Shown here: positions 1-10,442 of the stretch, piece after piece
Numbering within the stretch: the first letter of the stretch is position 1
How the letters are laid out: every line of letters starts with the position of its first letter
NCBI GenBank assembly: GCA_009763385.1
Contig: CM019831.1
Span: 117,435,482-117,499,481, forward strand
From: Coix lacryma-jobi var. lacryma-jobi
Lineage: Eukaryota; Streptophyta; Magnoliopsida; Poales; Poaceae
Length of the DNA stretch: 64,000 bases
Direction: 5' to 3'
Made by a program: the position numbers and the translations under genes
The notes under the pieces: model-generated
Told to the model about the DNA's origin: nothing
Seen by the model: only the letters and a program-made list of their open reading frames with translations
The model's database searches: none

Positions 1-1784
1 TCAGGACGGACTCGATCAGGAGACGGTTAATTTTACAGCTATATATAGAGTGATTGATTGATTGGTTGGGTGGTTGAGCTTGTGATGAGAGAGTTGACAG
101 GAAGTGGAATGCCGTCGATGTTGGGAACTCTCAAGTAAGAGAAAAAAAAATTAATGATATATAGGCCCACGTCGTATGTGAAGGCTACATATTCAATAGG
201 CCCACGTCGTATGTGAAGGCTACATATTCAATAGGCCCACTTTTAAATGGCCTCCACTACGGTCGTGACGGATCGCTCCTTCCTCCTAGGGTATGTACAC
301 CCCACAAACAGAGAACTATCTACAAGTTCTTACAATTAATGATACAGACACCTAAATAGACAGGTCATATAATCCACAAATAAGAGTTGTCTATAATACT
401 TCCATATAACTATGATCAATTATGAACATTATTTTTGTATACCATTGTATTGCTAACTGATAAAAATAGATCAAGCATAAACACGCTGAATACGATCGTA
501 TTTTTTTAATCCATCAATATAGATGATATATTATAACGACTAATACACATGACAGGAGCATAGCCGTACTACATCAGTTCATTGAAGAAATCAAATTCTC
601 AGCTTGCGTGTACACGGTAACAGCAGAGAGCAGAAGGTTTCACAATACACCGGCTGGTACAACTGAATCACCTCTATTGAGCAACAACTTCAGAGTTTCA
701 TAGGGAGAAAACGAAAATCAGATTCCAACACACACAAAGCTTCTCAAACACACATGTACAACATTGTTAGGGATAGCTAGTACTACATAGGCATGTGCAT
801 CTGGGAACAACTAGTCCAGCTGCTGAAAGTTTTTGACACCAATAAACAAGCTAGCACTGCATGTACGAAAGACTGAATACTTGAGTTACAGAGTTGCAGA
901 TTTGTTAAAAATATAAGCATGCGTTCTCCCTTCCCTTCTTAGTCGTGCTGCCGCTAGAATAGATAGATCCAAGAGAGCAAGATAGTACACGAAGCCACCA
1001 GAGATGAGGAGAAATTGGACTGCTTACTGGTGCATACTCTGTTGTTGTTGAACGGCGATGAATCGACGGTGCCAGATGCGGTCACAGAGGACGCCGCAAG
1101 ATGCAGGCACCGGTGAGGACGATACATCGTCTGCGTCCATCCGCGAGGCGAGGACGGGGCGAAGTGCTAGCGTGGATGCGGCCCGCAGCATGGAGGCGGG
1201 TGGTCGCTCAGGTGCCGGTGTCGATGTCGCTGGGCGGCGGCAGGAGCCGCGCCACGCGCCGCCTCCTTGCATCGTAGTCGACCGGCATTGCCTCCTTGAC
1301 GGGATTGATTTGACGAAACCTGGGAGCACGAGCCAAGCTCGTCGTCTGGTGAGACGACGGGTGCACTCTCTCTCATCATTCAATTCAGGATCACACGGTG
1401 TTTTTCGCAAAATACTCAACTTGTAGATGCCTCATACAGATGGGTTGTACATGCCCTTATTTGCCACCGGTCGTGGTCTCCTCTGTTCCTGGTCCACCAC
1501 GACGCCATCCTTGTGAGTCGAGCAGGTGGATCACGGGGCTTCATGTAGATGTTGTCCACTGTTATTGCCTTGCCGGTGGCCTACAAGAGCAAGCCCAATA
1601 AACTTGTCTAATAGCCAAACCATGTCATGTACAGACCATTTTTATAGCCAATTTATACTACAACTAAACCTCTTTATAGATTTCAAACATAATTTTAATA
1701 GTGTGGGACCCGTCAGTACCCATCCCATCATCCCCTCTCTCCCGTTCTCATTGGCTCGCAAAATAGAACCGGTGCAGGAGCCTT
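1..1784. other. intergenic, no recognisable gene
   Basis: No protein or RNA that I recognise. The stretch is AT-rich except for a GC-rich block at about 1024-1430. That block is open on both strands (122 aa on +, 131 aa on -), but neither translation resembles a known family, and the arginine/proline-rich composition looks like a by-product of GC content. It could be an exon or UTR of a gene lying to the left of the window. A short tandem repeat lies at 161-240. Confidence 0.5.
161..240. repeat. 35-bp tandem repeat, 2.3 copies
   Basis: A 35-bp unit beginning ATAGGCCCACGTCGTATGTG occurs at 161-195 and 196-230. A third partial copy (first 10 bases) follows at 231-240. The two full copies are identical, so the duplication is recent or the tract is prone to slippage. 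Confidence 0.9.
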
Positions 1785-2771
1785 CACTACCACAATTCTG
1801 AATTGCCTTAGTGTCAAAAACCGCCAAAGAAAGGGGTTAAACCGCCAAGGAAATGATCCTTGACCACAAACCGTCAAGCAAATTCACTCAAGGATAGGAG
1901 ATAAGGGAAATTAGTTTCCTTGGCGGTTTTGGCACTCAAGCATAATTTCCTTGGAGGCTAACCGCCAAGGAAATTAGAACCATACTTAACTTGCCAATGA
2001 GCCAAGAAAATATTGCGACCGCCAAGGAAAGTAATTTTCTTGAGGGTCCTTAACCACCAAGGAAATACTGCAAACCGCCAAGAAAAGTAGTTTCCTTGAC
2101 ACTCGACAACCTCCAAGGAAACATAGAGCTATAGCAAAAAAAACATAAATCGTAGTTTCTTTGACAGTCGACAACCTCCAATGAAACACAGAGCTATAGC
2201 AAAAAAATTGGACCCGTTACTTCACAAGTACAACACTTACCACTACACCTCAAAGCAACTTGTGAGTAGGTGAATCATCGTTTTCTTTTGTATTCACTTT
2301 GTTGAATCTTGTAATGAATATTTGAGATCCAAAATGATTTCAAATGTAAAAAGTTTGAACTAAAAAGTTTTAGATCTCATCGAATACTATAGCTTTTGTT
2401 TAAGTTATATCTCGATCTGAGGTCATTTGCAAAATTTAAAAAATTTAAAATTCAAAGTTGCGTGAATTTCCTTAGCGGTTTCAAATTACACCCAAGGAAA
2501 TATGAATTACCTTGGCGGTTTCAAGTGGCACTCAAGGAAATACAAATTACATTAGCGGTTGTAATGAGTCCTCAAGGAAATATCAATTACCTTGGCGGTT
2601 TCATATAACACCCAAGGAAATGAGCATTTACCTTGATGGTTTGGTTCAACACTCAACAATATCTATTTTCTTGGAGGTCTATGTCTGCAGCCAAGAAAAT
2701 TTTCTTGGCGGTTTTGTTTTGGCCCTCGAGGAAATGTTGAGCAGTCAAGGTAAATCAGGATTGTGGTAGTG
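1785..2771. mobile_element. non-autonomous CACTA (En/Spm) transposon
   Basis: The 987-bp element starts CACTACCACAATTCTGA and ends with the near-perfect reverse complement (TCAGGATTGTGGTAGTG). It is flanked by a perfect 3-bp target duplication, CTT at 1782-1784 and 2772-2774. Both halves are packed with short subterminal repeats of the form ACCGCCAAGGAAA / TTTCCTTGGCGGT. The 3' half contains a tandem array of period 40 bp (starts near 2470, 2510, 2550, 2590 and 2632). In En/Spm-type elements such subterminal repeats are the transposase-binding sites. There is no transposase ORF, so it must depend on an autonomous relative. Confidence 0.93.
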
Positions 2772-3799
2772 CTTGGAGCTCGTGACGAGACCGGCGACAC
2801 GTTCGTCGCTCATCACGCTCTCTCCTGATTTCTCTCTCTTCCACATTAGATTTTGCTGAGTTGCCAAGTTGATATGGCTTATATTATTGTACCTGCTCTA
2901 ACAGTACAGCCATCTAGAATGACTGGTGTCTCAATGAATGCTGGCGGACTAGGCACTGATTAGGGCAGTTCTAATGCTACACTGATGATGGTTTCTATCC
3001 CTATTAAATGAGATGTCACCTAGTCAAAATGCTGACATGATAGTTTAGTTAATAAGAGAAGAACAAAAAGAGGAAACTGTTTCCTGTGAGAGAAACCGAG
3101 TCTTCCCTCGTAACGAGGTACGAAGAAACGATGATTTCACTACCAGGAAGAAACAGCTAGTTTCTACGCACGTGGGACTCGCCATGACCGCATGCGCTCG
3201 CCGGCCGCGGCCCGCATGGCCACCGTGCGCTCACCTGCATCGCCATCGCGTGCAGGCCGCGCCGACGCATAGGCCGCCTCGTTGCCCAGGCCGGGCCTGG
3301 CTACATCGCCGCATAGGTCGCGTCGCTGCTGCGGTCGCTAGTGTCGATGGCCGCCGTGCTTGCGTGCGCCTCGCTCCGCTGACCGCGCTCGCCTGCACCG
3401 TCGTCATGTAGGTTGCGTGCAGGCCGCGTTGTTGCCTAGGCCGGGCCTAGCTCCGCCGCCGTGTAGGTCGCGCCCGCCGTTGCGCTCGCTCGCGCCGATG
3501 GCCGCACCGTGCACGCGCTCACGACGCTAGCCCGGTGCTCGCCGGCCACTGATGTGCATGCCTCGCCGCTGCCCAGGCCCGCGTAGGCCGCGCGCTCGGC
3601 GACCGGCCATGCGCGTGCGCTTGCACCGCGCTTGCTCGGTGACCGGCCCTGCGCGTGCGCGTGCGCGCACTGCACCACTCGCTCCTGCTAAGCGTGCTCT
3701 CGGGCCGCTGTTGTGTTCTACGTCTATGAGGCTGGGAGAGATGACAGTCTGTAGAGAACAAGCAGGGAGAGGAAGCGATATGGAAGAGAGAGATATTCA
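2772..3799. other. intergenic, with GC-rich repetitive block
   Basis: No gene recognised. 3170-3710 is very GC-rich and made of degenerate repeats around the words TAGGCCGCG, GCCCAGGCCGGGCCT and CGCGTGCGC. Open frames of about 80-140 aa on both strands across it are compositional. 2980-3170 is AT-richer, with a short hairpin (CCTCGTAACGAGG) near 3110, and looks like an old transposon remnant. Confidence 0.45.
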
Positions 3800-4532
3800 G
3801 GGGGTGTTTGGAACTGCCCTTTTTCTACTCCGCTCCAGCTCCACAGTGTCAAACACATCTAGCTCCAAGAACTCCCTCCACAAAAAAATGGAGCTAGAGA
3901 CCAACTCCAGCTCCACGTACGTTTTTTCTACAGCACCTCAACGGGTACTCCGGTTTTTAAAGTTTTATACTCCCACTTAGAGTTGTGACATAATTACTGA
4001 TATTGCCCTTGATTAACGTCACTCGTTTTTTCCATCCGTCAAATCCTGCTCTCATGCGTCTGTTGTTTGATCTAAAAAAAAGGTGCGTTCGATTTTTCCA
4101 TCCGTCAACTTTTTTGTTGTTTGATCTGTATCTACTAGTGCTCATGCTAATGGTGTGTATCAAATGAATAAAAAATGCTCGATTTTTGTTCTTGTTGCAA
4201 TCGAGTGTTTTGCATGTCATCCATGCTCGGGTGTCACGTGTCTCTATAACCCCCGAGCGTAGACTAGACAAACCCACCACACAATTATATTTGACTTATG
4301 GCTCTAATTAATGTTCTATTATTTTTTTCTTTTTTCTTAAAAATATCAAGTATAATTTTAATTAGGGGCATAATGAACTATTTATATAAAAACAACTATT
4401 TTCTAGAGCTGGAGCAGAGTTGTGTGCCAAACAAGACCATCTGCTCCACAAACTCCACGGTGGAGCAGCTCTATGGTGGAGTTTGTGGAGCAGACCAGCA
4501 AAAATGAGAGTGGAGCAGTCTCAAACACCCCC
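3800..4532. mobile_element. Harbinger/Tourist-like non-autonomous element
   Basis: 733 bp bounded by GGGGGTGTTTGGAACTGC on the left and the inverted counterpart GCAGTCTCAAACACCCCC on the right, the usual terminal style of grass Tourist (PIF/Harbinger) elements. Inside, CTCCAGCTCCAC near the left end is mirrored by GTGGAG-rich sequence near the right end. The flanking trinucleotides are TCA and TTA, so the target duplication is imperfect. There is no transposase ORF. Confidence 0.7.
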
Positions 4533-4901
4533 TTATTACTCAAAGACTCTACCATTGTATGTAGTAGTTTTCATAAATAATTTTTGCTGACATAGTTTTT
4601 TGGATATCGCGTATAGTTTCTATCATTCAGACTGCCCCTGGTCGCAGTTGGTGATGAGGGCGTCAAATTCAGACGAACGACATTACTCCTGCCCCAGCCC
4701 TGCCCGCTATATAATATCATCGTAGTGATATCTCCAATCCATAATCATTGCTGGGCAATGGCCCCAGACCCGACCTTAGCTTTTGTCCGTACGTCAATCA
4801 TGCACACTACTTCATACTGTACATCAATCATTCTATCCCACAGCTGCCACCAGCCACTCGACCCAGTTCCAACGATAAAGTCCGCTCCGTTCCCCATGTC
4901 A
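4533..4901. other. short intergenic spacer
   Basis: Lies between two Tourist-like elements. I see no gene, RNA or repeat in it. Confidence 0.5.
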
Positions 4902-5372
4902 GGCTGCGTTTGGATCGAAGGAATTTTGTAGGAAAACTGGAGGAAACAAAAACAGAGGAAAGGAAGATGAGAGGAGCGTTTGGAACAAAGGAAAACTCCA
5001 TTTCCTTTCCTCCGGAATACTGTGCCATATTCAAAGTTTCACAGGAAAAGAAACATTTGTCCAGACCTCTGGTTTTCTCTTCCTGTGTGGAAGCCCGAGG
5101 CAGTTCCGCACTAAACTCATCAATTATGGAGGATTAGCCTTCAAATGTGCTTGTAGAAAGACATGTTTGTACATTATTTAATGCAACAATGTCTTTTTAA
5201 AACCAACTACTTTTGTCATTCTGTAGTATAATTTTCCTGTGTTCCAAACACCTCCTCGTACCTTATTCCTATGTTTTTCCGTTCCTCGGTTTTGCTACTA
5301 CACTCATATCCTTTTTCCTGAGTTTTTTTTTCCTATTCCTTTGTTTTGTATTCCTTTGTTCCAAACAGGCCC
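4902..5372. mobile_element. Harbinger/Tourist-like MITE
   Basis: 471 bp. The left terminus GGCTGCGTTTGGATCGAAGG and the right terminus CCTTTGTTCCAAACAGGCCC are imperfect inverted repeats. A 3-bp target duplication TCA flanks it exactly (4899-4901 and 5373-5375). Subterminal stretches also pair (AGGAAAAC on the left, TTTTCCTATTCCTTTG on the right). Non-coding. Confidence 0.8.
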
Positions 5373-6029
5373 TCAGTTCTCACTTCTCAAGCAGCAGCAG
5401 CAGCCACCACCGATTCATGGCCAGCTACCTCCAGATCCTCCGTCACCACCGCTCCCGGAGGCCGCAGCCGTGTCTGTCTCTGACGCACGCCGTGCCGGCA
5501 TCCTTTCCTGACTGTCGCTGAACTCGCCGGCTGCCTGGGTTCGTTTCAATTCCTACGGTTTTTTTGCGGTTTATATTTCATCCACATGAGTACCGTAAGA
5601 AAATTAGAAATGTTTTAGATAGCCCATAGCACATATGTTCGCGCCAGACAAGAATACAACATTACTTTGTAATGAATAATCAATACTGATTTCTAGATCG
5701 ACTCATGTTTAGTGTACCCTCTCTTGCTTGCCGTGGCCGGTTCGGAATCACGACCAATTGATGCCTCCAAAGACGTGCATATACTTACGGCCAGTGTCAT
5801 TTTTCTTATCTGTTATCTCCAACCTTGCAACTGACACCCAGCAGGAGCCGCTCCACAAACCACGCCGGCAACAGGCGGTCTGTTTCCTTTCAATAGTACA
5901 GAGGGGTACGTGCTTTTAGCTTGCTATTACTATGTGCCAGATCTGGTAGCCAAAACTATCCAACCTGGCTATGGCCCTTCAGTTATGGTTTAATTAGCTA
6001 TCAACTGCTGCGGTGCTTCCTTTTATTTG
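5373..6029. other. spacer with a possible exon fragment
   Basis: At 5417-5518 a short + strand frame begins ATGGCCAGCTACCTCCAG. Its Arg/His-rich start looks like a mitochondrial presequence, and it ends at a stop after 34 codons. It could be a first exon cut off from its gene or a chance frame. The rest, including 5728-5919, has nothing I can assign. 6021-6029 is the left copy of the Mutator target duplication. Confidence 0.35.
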
Positions 6030-6256
6030 GGCGAAATAGCCATTCTCATCTCTGAACTATTGCCCGAGGCTCACTTTGTTCCTTGAACTACAAAACGTCC
6101 AATTTCGTCACTGAACAATTGATTCTCACGCCGATCTCATCCATCCTCATTAATTAATCACCACGTGTTCAGGATCACATATGAAATATCATTGTTATCT
6201 CTCTTTCCATCCTTTAGCAGTCGTCCTCGTCCATCCTTCACGACGTCTCTCAGTCT
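6030..6256 (+). repeat. left terminal inverted repeat of the MULE
   Basis: About 227 bp. It aligns along its whole length with the reverse complement of 7197-7419; both inner ends stop at CTCTCAGTCT. Confidence 0.88.
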
Positions 6257-7196
6257 TATTCCTCCCTCTCTTCTCCGTCTTCTCTGCAAGAGATGAGCCG
6301 CCCAAGCTCGCTCACAGGAGGAAGAGCCGCGAGAGAGCAGCGTAGTCAGGCCTCAGGCTCCTCTCCCTCGTTGGCTTCTTCTGGTTCCTCTCCCCCATCT
6401 CTCCCATTTCTAGTCTTTTCATTTGGGGGAGGGTGCTGCCGTCGTTGATCTGTTTCCCATGGCGCGTGGATCCAGTGAGGGGAGAGGGAGAGGGAGAAGG
6501 TCGCCAACAAGAAGAGGAGCAGCGCTGGATCCTTGGGCTGGTAGTTCCAGCACTAATGAAGCTGTGCGCGTGGCAGAGGTGAGTGCAGTGCATTAGGGAT
6601 TGTTTGCATTAAGGAGTGATTTGATTTGATTTTTTTCAGCTTGAAACATTGCTTGAAGAACATTCAGAGGGGATTCTGGTCAGGATAGGGCTAACATGCA
6701 GCCATGGATTCTCTCCACTTTTGTGTTGTTGTTGGGCTGGTCCAAACACAAGAAGAAGCTCTCTCGCCGCTCTTCCTCCCGTGAGCTTGGGCGGCTCCTC
6801 TCTTGCGGAGAAGACGAAGAAGAGAGGGAGGAATGAGACTGAGAGACCTTTGTCGTCGTGGTCGCTTGGCTCAATGACGGATGCTTTGCCGCTTGGTTCA
6901 GATGCTTTGCCGCTATCTTTGGTGGATGTTTTGCCACCGTGGCTTGACCCACTCTCTTGGCGACCTTTGCATGGATGTATTTTCTTTTGCAGGCATAGTT
7001 GGGTGATGTTTGGTGGTAGAGGGTTCGCCCCCTCCCAACTATTTTGTTTTCTTCTGTCTGTTTTTGTATCTTGGGGATTTCGTGAGTAATCCGTGGATTA
7101 CTTGCGAGTCCTTTGTATCCGGTTACCGACCCTTCTTTAGGTCTTTCCTCTTAATGAAATACGAGTAAAAGACCCGATCACGAAAAAAGGAAAAAA

Positions 7197-7419
7197 GAGA
7201 CTGAGAGATGTCGTGAAGGATGGACGGCTGCTAAAGGATGGAGAGATGGACAATAATGACATTTCATCTGTGATTTTGAACATGTGGCGATTAATTAATG
7301 GGGATGGACGAGATCAGCGTGAGAATCAATTGTTCAGGGACCAAATTGGACGTTTTGATAGTTCAGGAACTAAAGTGAGCCTCAGACAATAGTTGAGGGA
7401 CGAGAATGCCTATTTTGCC
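7197..7419 (-). repeat. right terminal inverted repeat of the MULE
   Basis: Partner of the left TIR. The outer end reads TAGGCAAAATAGG-like in reverse complement, adjacent to the right 9-bp duplication. Confidence 0.88.
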
Positions 7420-9334
7420 TTTTATTTGAATAGTGCCAAGATTAGTAGTTACATGGGCCCCGGTGATGTTACCATCAAGATTACCTTTACATATATTAAA
7501 TAAATCATATCAGAGTTTTTATCTACATTGATTTTGTAGGTACTCAACCAGCAATGGCAGTGGTATTGGATGCTTTGGCATCCTACCTCCGAGACATGCT
7601 GTTGGAGATGGCTAAAGATGAAGTGCATCTTCTGTTAGGTGTCCCCGATGAGATAAAAAAGATGGACATCAAGCTCGGGGACCTTAAGAGGTTCCTCGCA
7701 GATGCTGACAAGAGGAACATTAGAGACGAGAGTGTGCAGTCATGGGTCAGAGAGCTTAGGAATGCCATGTATGATGCCACAAACATCCTTGATTTGTGCT
7801 GGCTCAAGGCGATGGAACAGGGTCCAAGAAGTGATATGGGCTGCTTCAATTCCTTGCTCTTTTGTATGAGGAATCCTCTCCATGCTCATGACATTGGTAA
7901 TCGCTTAAAGAATCTCAATGAGAGGCTAGACGACATTGAGAAGCGCAGCAAAACCTTCAACTTCATCAACCTTGCATCTTATGAGGACAACACGAAAAAG
8001 GTAGAATCGTCCCTTCGCGCTAGGCGTGAGACTACGAGGGAGGATGAGTTAGGCGTGGTTGGTGAGAGGATTGAGGAGGACATAAGAAATCTTGTGGATT
8101 TGATCACAAAGAAGGAGAAAAATGTAAATGAACACAAAAAGGTTATGGTTTATGCTATTGTGGGTGTTGGAGGGATTGGCAAAACCACCCTTGCCAAAAA
8201 GATCTTTAATCATGACTTCATCAAAGAAGAATTTCAAAAGAGAATATGGTTGAGTGTCAATCAAGAATTTAGTGATATTGATCTATTAGAGAGAGCTATC
8301 GCTGAAGCACATGGAAACCATCAAGCACCAAGAAACAAGGTTGCACTAGAGCGAACCCTTAAGGAAGCCTTAGTGGGGTGCAAGACCTTATTGGTGATGG
8401 ACGATGTTTGGGACCACCATGCATGGGAGAAGGTTCTCGAGCCTCCACTGATAAACTCACTCGCTCGAGGAAGCTGTGTTCTCGTCACAACAAGACATGA
8501 CATAGTCGCTCGAGGCATGATGGCGGAGGTGCCCTACCACCATGTTGACAAATTAGAGCAAGAAGATGCCTGGTCTTTGCTCAAGAAGCAGGTACGTTCA
8601 CATTTGCTTCACAAGCTATCTAGATAGTCAATAGTCTTGTACATTTAGTTCACAATTTATTTAGCTATATAGTCAGTTTGTAAGTGTCATGCCCCTATGC
8701 TCCACCATCTTGTATTGTGTTCACTTTTAATTAAATTTCTAATTAAGTTAGAAACATTAATATAACATATGTAACTTTTATCCTTTTATTTACCAGCACC
8801 CTCATAATATAGCTTCCAAGATAGAATGTATAAGAGAGAAAATAATGTAGTAGCTTCGCAGGTCAAGAGCTAGTGTTTACTTAGCTGCACGTTAAAGAAA
8901 ATTCCATATTCAGTAGCCAAAGATGATATCGTTTTTTATTTGACTCCGAAATAAAATTCTCTTCCTACATGATATTATTTTTTGCAGTGTGTCTAATATA
9001 ACACTTTGTAAAAGGTAACACGGTTAATAAACATGAAGAAATACTATTTTGCGATTAATGTCGAGTGAAGTAGCTTGAGCTCACGTGTCACGTCCCAACA
9101 AGTCCATTATTTTGATCCACCTTCAACATGGAGAAAGACCATTGTGCCCATAATGTTTATTTTCTCTCATTCTTTTTTCCACCTTCAGCTTGGTCTGACA
9201 GCGGGCACAATTTCTGATAAATTCTGGTTCATGTAGTTGCAACATCCATGATCCATGCTATATATTTCGGTTATTAGTGTAAAGTAGAATCAACCACAAA
9301 AGAACATAATTATGATAACCTGTCGGTCATACTA

Positions 9335-9445
9335 GCTCAAGTTTGACCAAGCTTATAGTAAATAGAATTAACAATTATATCTCCAAATAAATTTATTATG
9401 AAAATATATTTTCTATAACTAATCTAACGATACATATTTTGCATT
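9335..9445. mobile_element. Stowaway-like MITE fragment
   Basis: Contains CAAGTTTGACCAAGCTTATA and ATTATGAAAATATATTTTCTA, closely matching the element at 14162-14330 and the common interior of grass Stowaway/mariner MITEs. The termini are not recognisable. Confidence 0.55.
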
Positions 9446-10234
9446 CTTTTGTGGTTTGGAAGCACATACATTTAGGATATGTTCATTTAATAATTAATGA
9501 TGTGCTAAAAATGTTCCTTACTAAAGAAGAAATAAATAATGATATTTACAATTTTTCATACGACATGGCAATAAATTTTATAGGTTTTGATTTAAATATG
9601 TTTATACATTTGGACTGAAATATTATGTCATATCAATATTAATAATTTAATTTCTATTATTCTATATTACTGTAAAACAATACTACTAGTAGATATATAT
9701 TTTTTTGATATAGCAAATTCAATATCTAAAATTCCATAGTGCAGCCTGATGAGACGATAGTTCATGCCATTTTAGTTAAATAATATTTTGAATAAAAGCT
9801 ACAATAAATACTGGAGTGAGTACAAAATATAAGTGCTGGTATATGACAGCACTATTTTTGTGCACTGACGTCACCTAGCTGCACGGATGCCTAGTACATA
9901 GAATGATTTTTCCACTCTCTCCAGCTGGCAATGATAATATAACTGATAAGACCACGTGAATGATACATCGTCGGCCTTTAATAATGTGAATAATAAGTCC
10001 ACTCTAGTGTGTGTATTAAAGGTCCAAAAATGTAACTTGAACTAAATTACATCTTAATTTCTCTCAACTCACATGGATTATGGTGTATTTGTGTGCAGTC
10101 AAACAAGACCCTAGTAGGAATAATGAGCACAGCCAAAAGTGTGTGTGCGCGCAGATTATTAGTAGTTAGTTAGTTAGTTACCGTATTCCACACCACCAGC
10201 ACCTTTTTCATGGCCAAGTGTGTGTTTTTCAATA

Positions 10235-10442
10235 CTCTCTTCATACTCATATTAGTTATCATTTAGGACGACAACACGGTGTTTAAAATACAACTTTGAC
10301 TTTTTATTTTTATAAAAATATTTATAAAAAGTGATATATGTATGCTTTTATGAAAATATTTTTCAAAACAAATCTATTCATATAATTTTCATATTTATTT
10401 ATAAACTTAGAAAGTTAATAGTTAATATGAGTATGGAGGAAG
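10235..10442. mobile_element. Stowaway-like MITE in NLR intron
   Basis: 208 bp. The left end CTCTCTTCATACTCATATTA is mirrored by TAATATGAGTATGGAGGAAG. The left flank is TA as expected for mariner/Stowaway targets; the right flank is GA, so the duplication has decayed. AT-rich and hairpin-forming. Confidence 0.75.

Larger units (their letters stand above)
6030..7419. mobile_element. Mutator-like element (MULE), non-autonomous
   Basis: 1390-bp element with long inverted repeats (6030-6256 and 7197-7419, about 85% alike by eye) starting GGCGAAATAGCCATTCTC and GGCAAAATAGGCATTCTC. It is flanked by a perfect 9-bp target duplication TTTTATTTG (6021-6029, 7420-7428). Long TIRs plus a 9-bp duplication are diagnostic for Mutator-like elements. 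There is no transposase. The 940-bp interior has a 146-codon + frame (6649-7089) without a recognised domain. Near 7080-7190 it has a 3'-end-like segment (TTAATGAAATACGAG, then A-rich) that may be a captured transcript or LINE tail, which would make it a Pack-MULE candidate. It ends 134 bp before the ATG of the NLR gene. Confidence 0.92.

Noticed and set aside
1024..1426. Overlapping 122-131 aa frames on both strands
   Set aside because: Not similar to anything I know; open because of GC content. Mentioned only as an unassigned block.
2470..2640. CRISPR-like regularly spaced repeats
   Set aside because: The 40-bp periodic array is the subterminal repeat region of a CACTA transposon in a plant genome; there are no unique spacers or cas genes.
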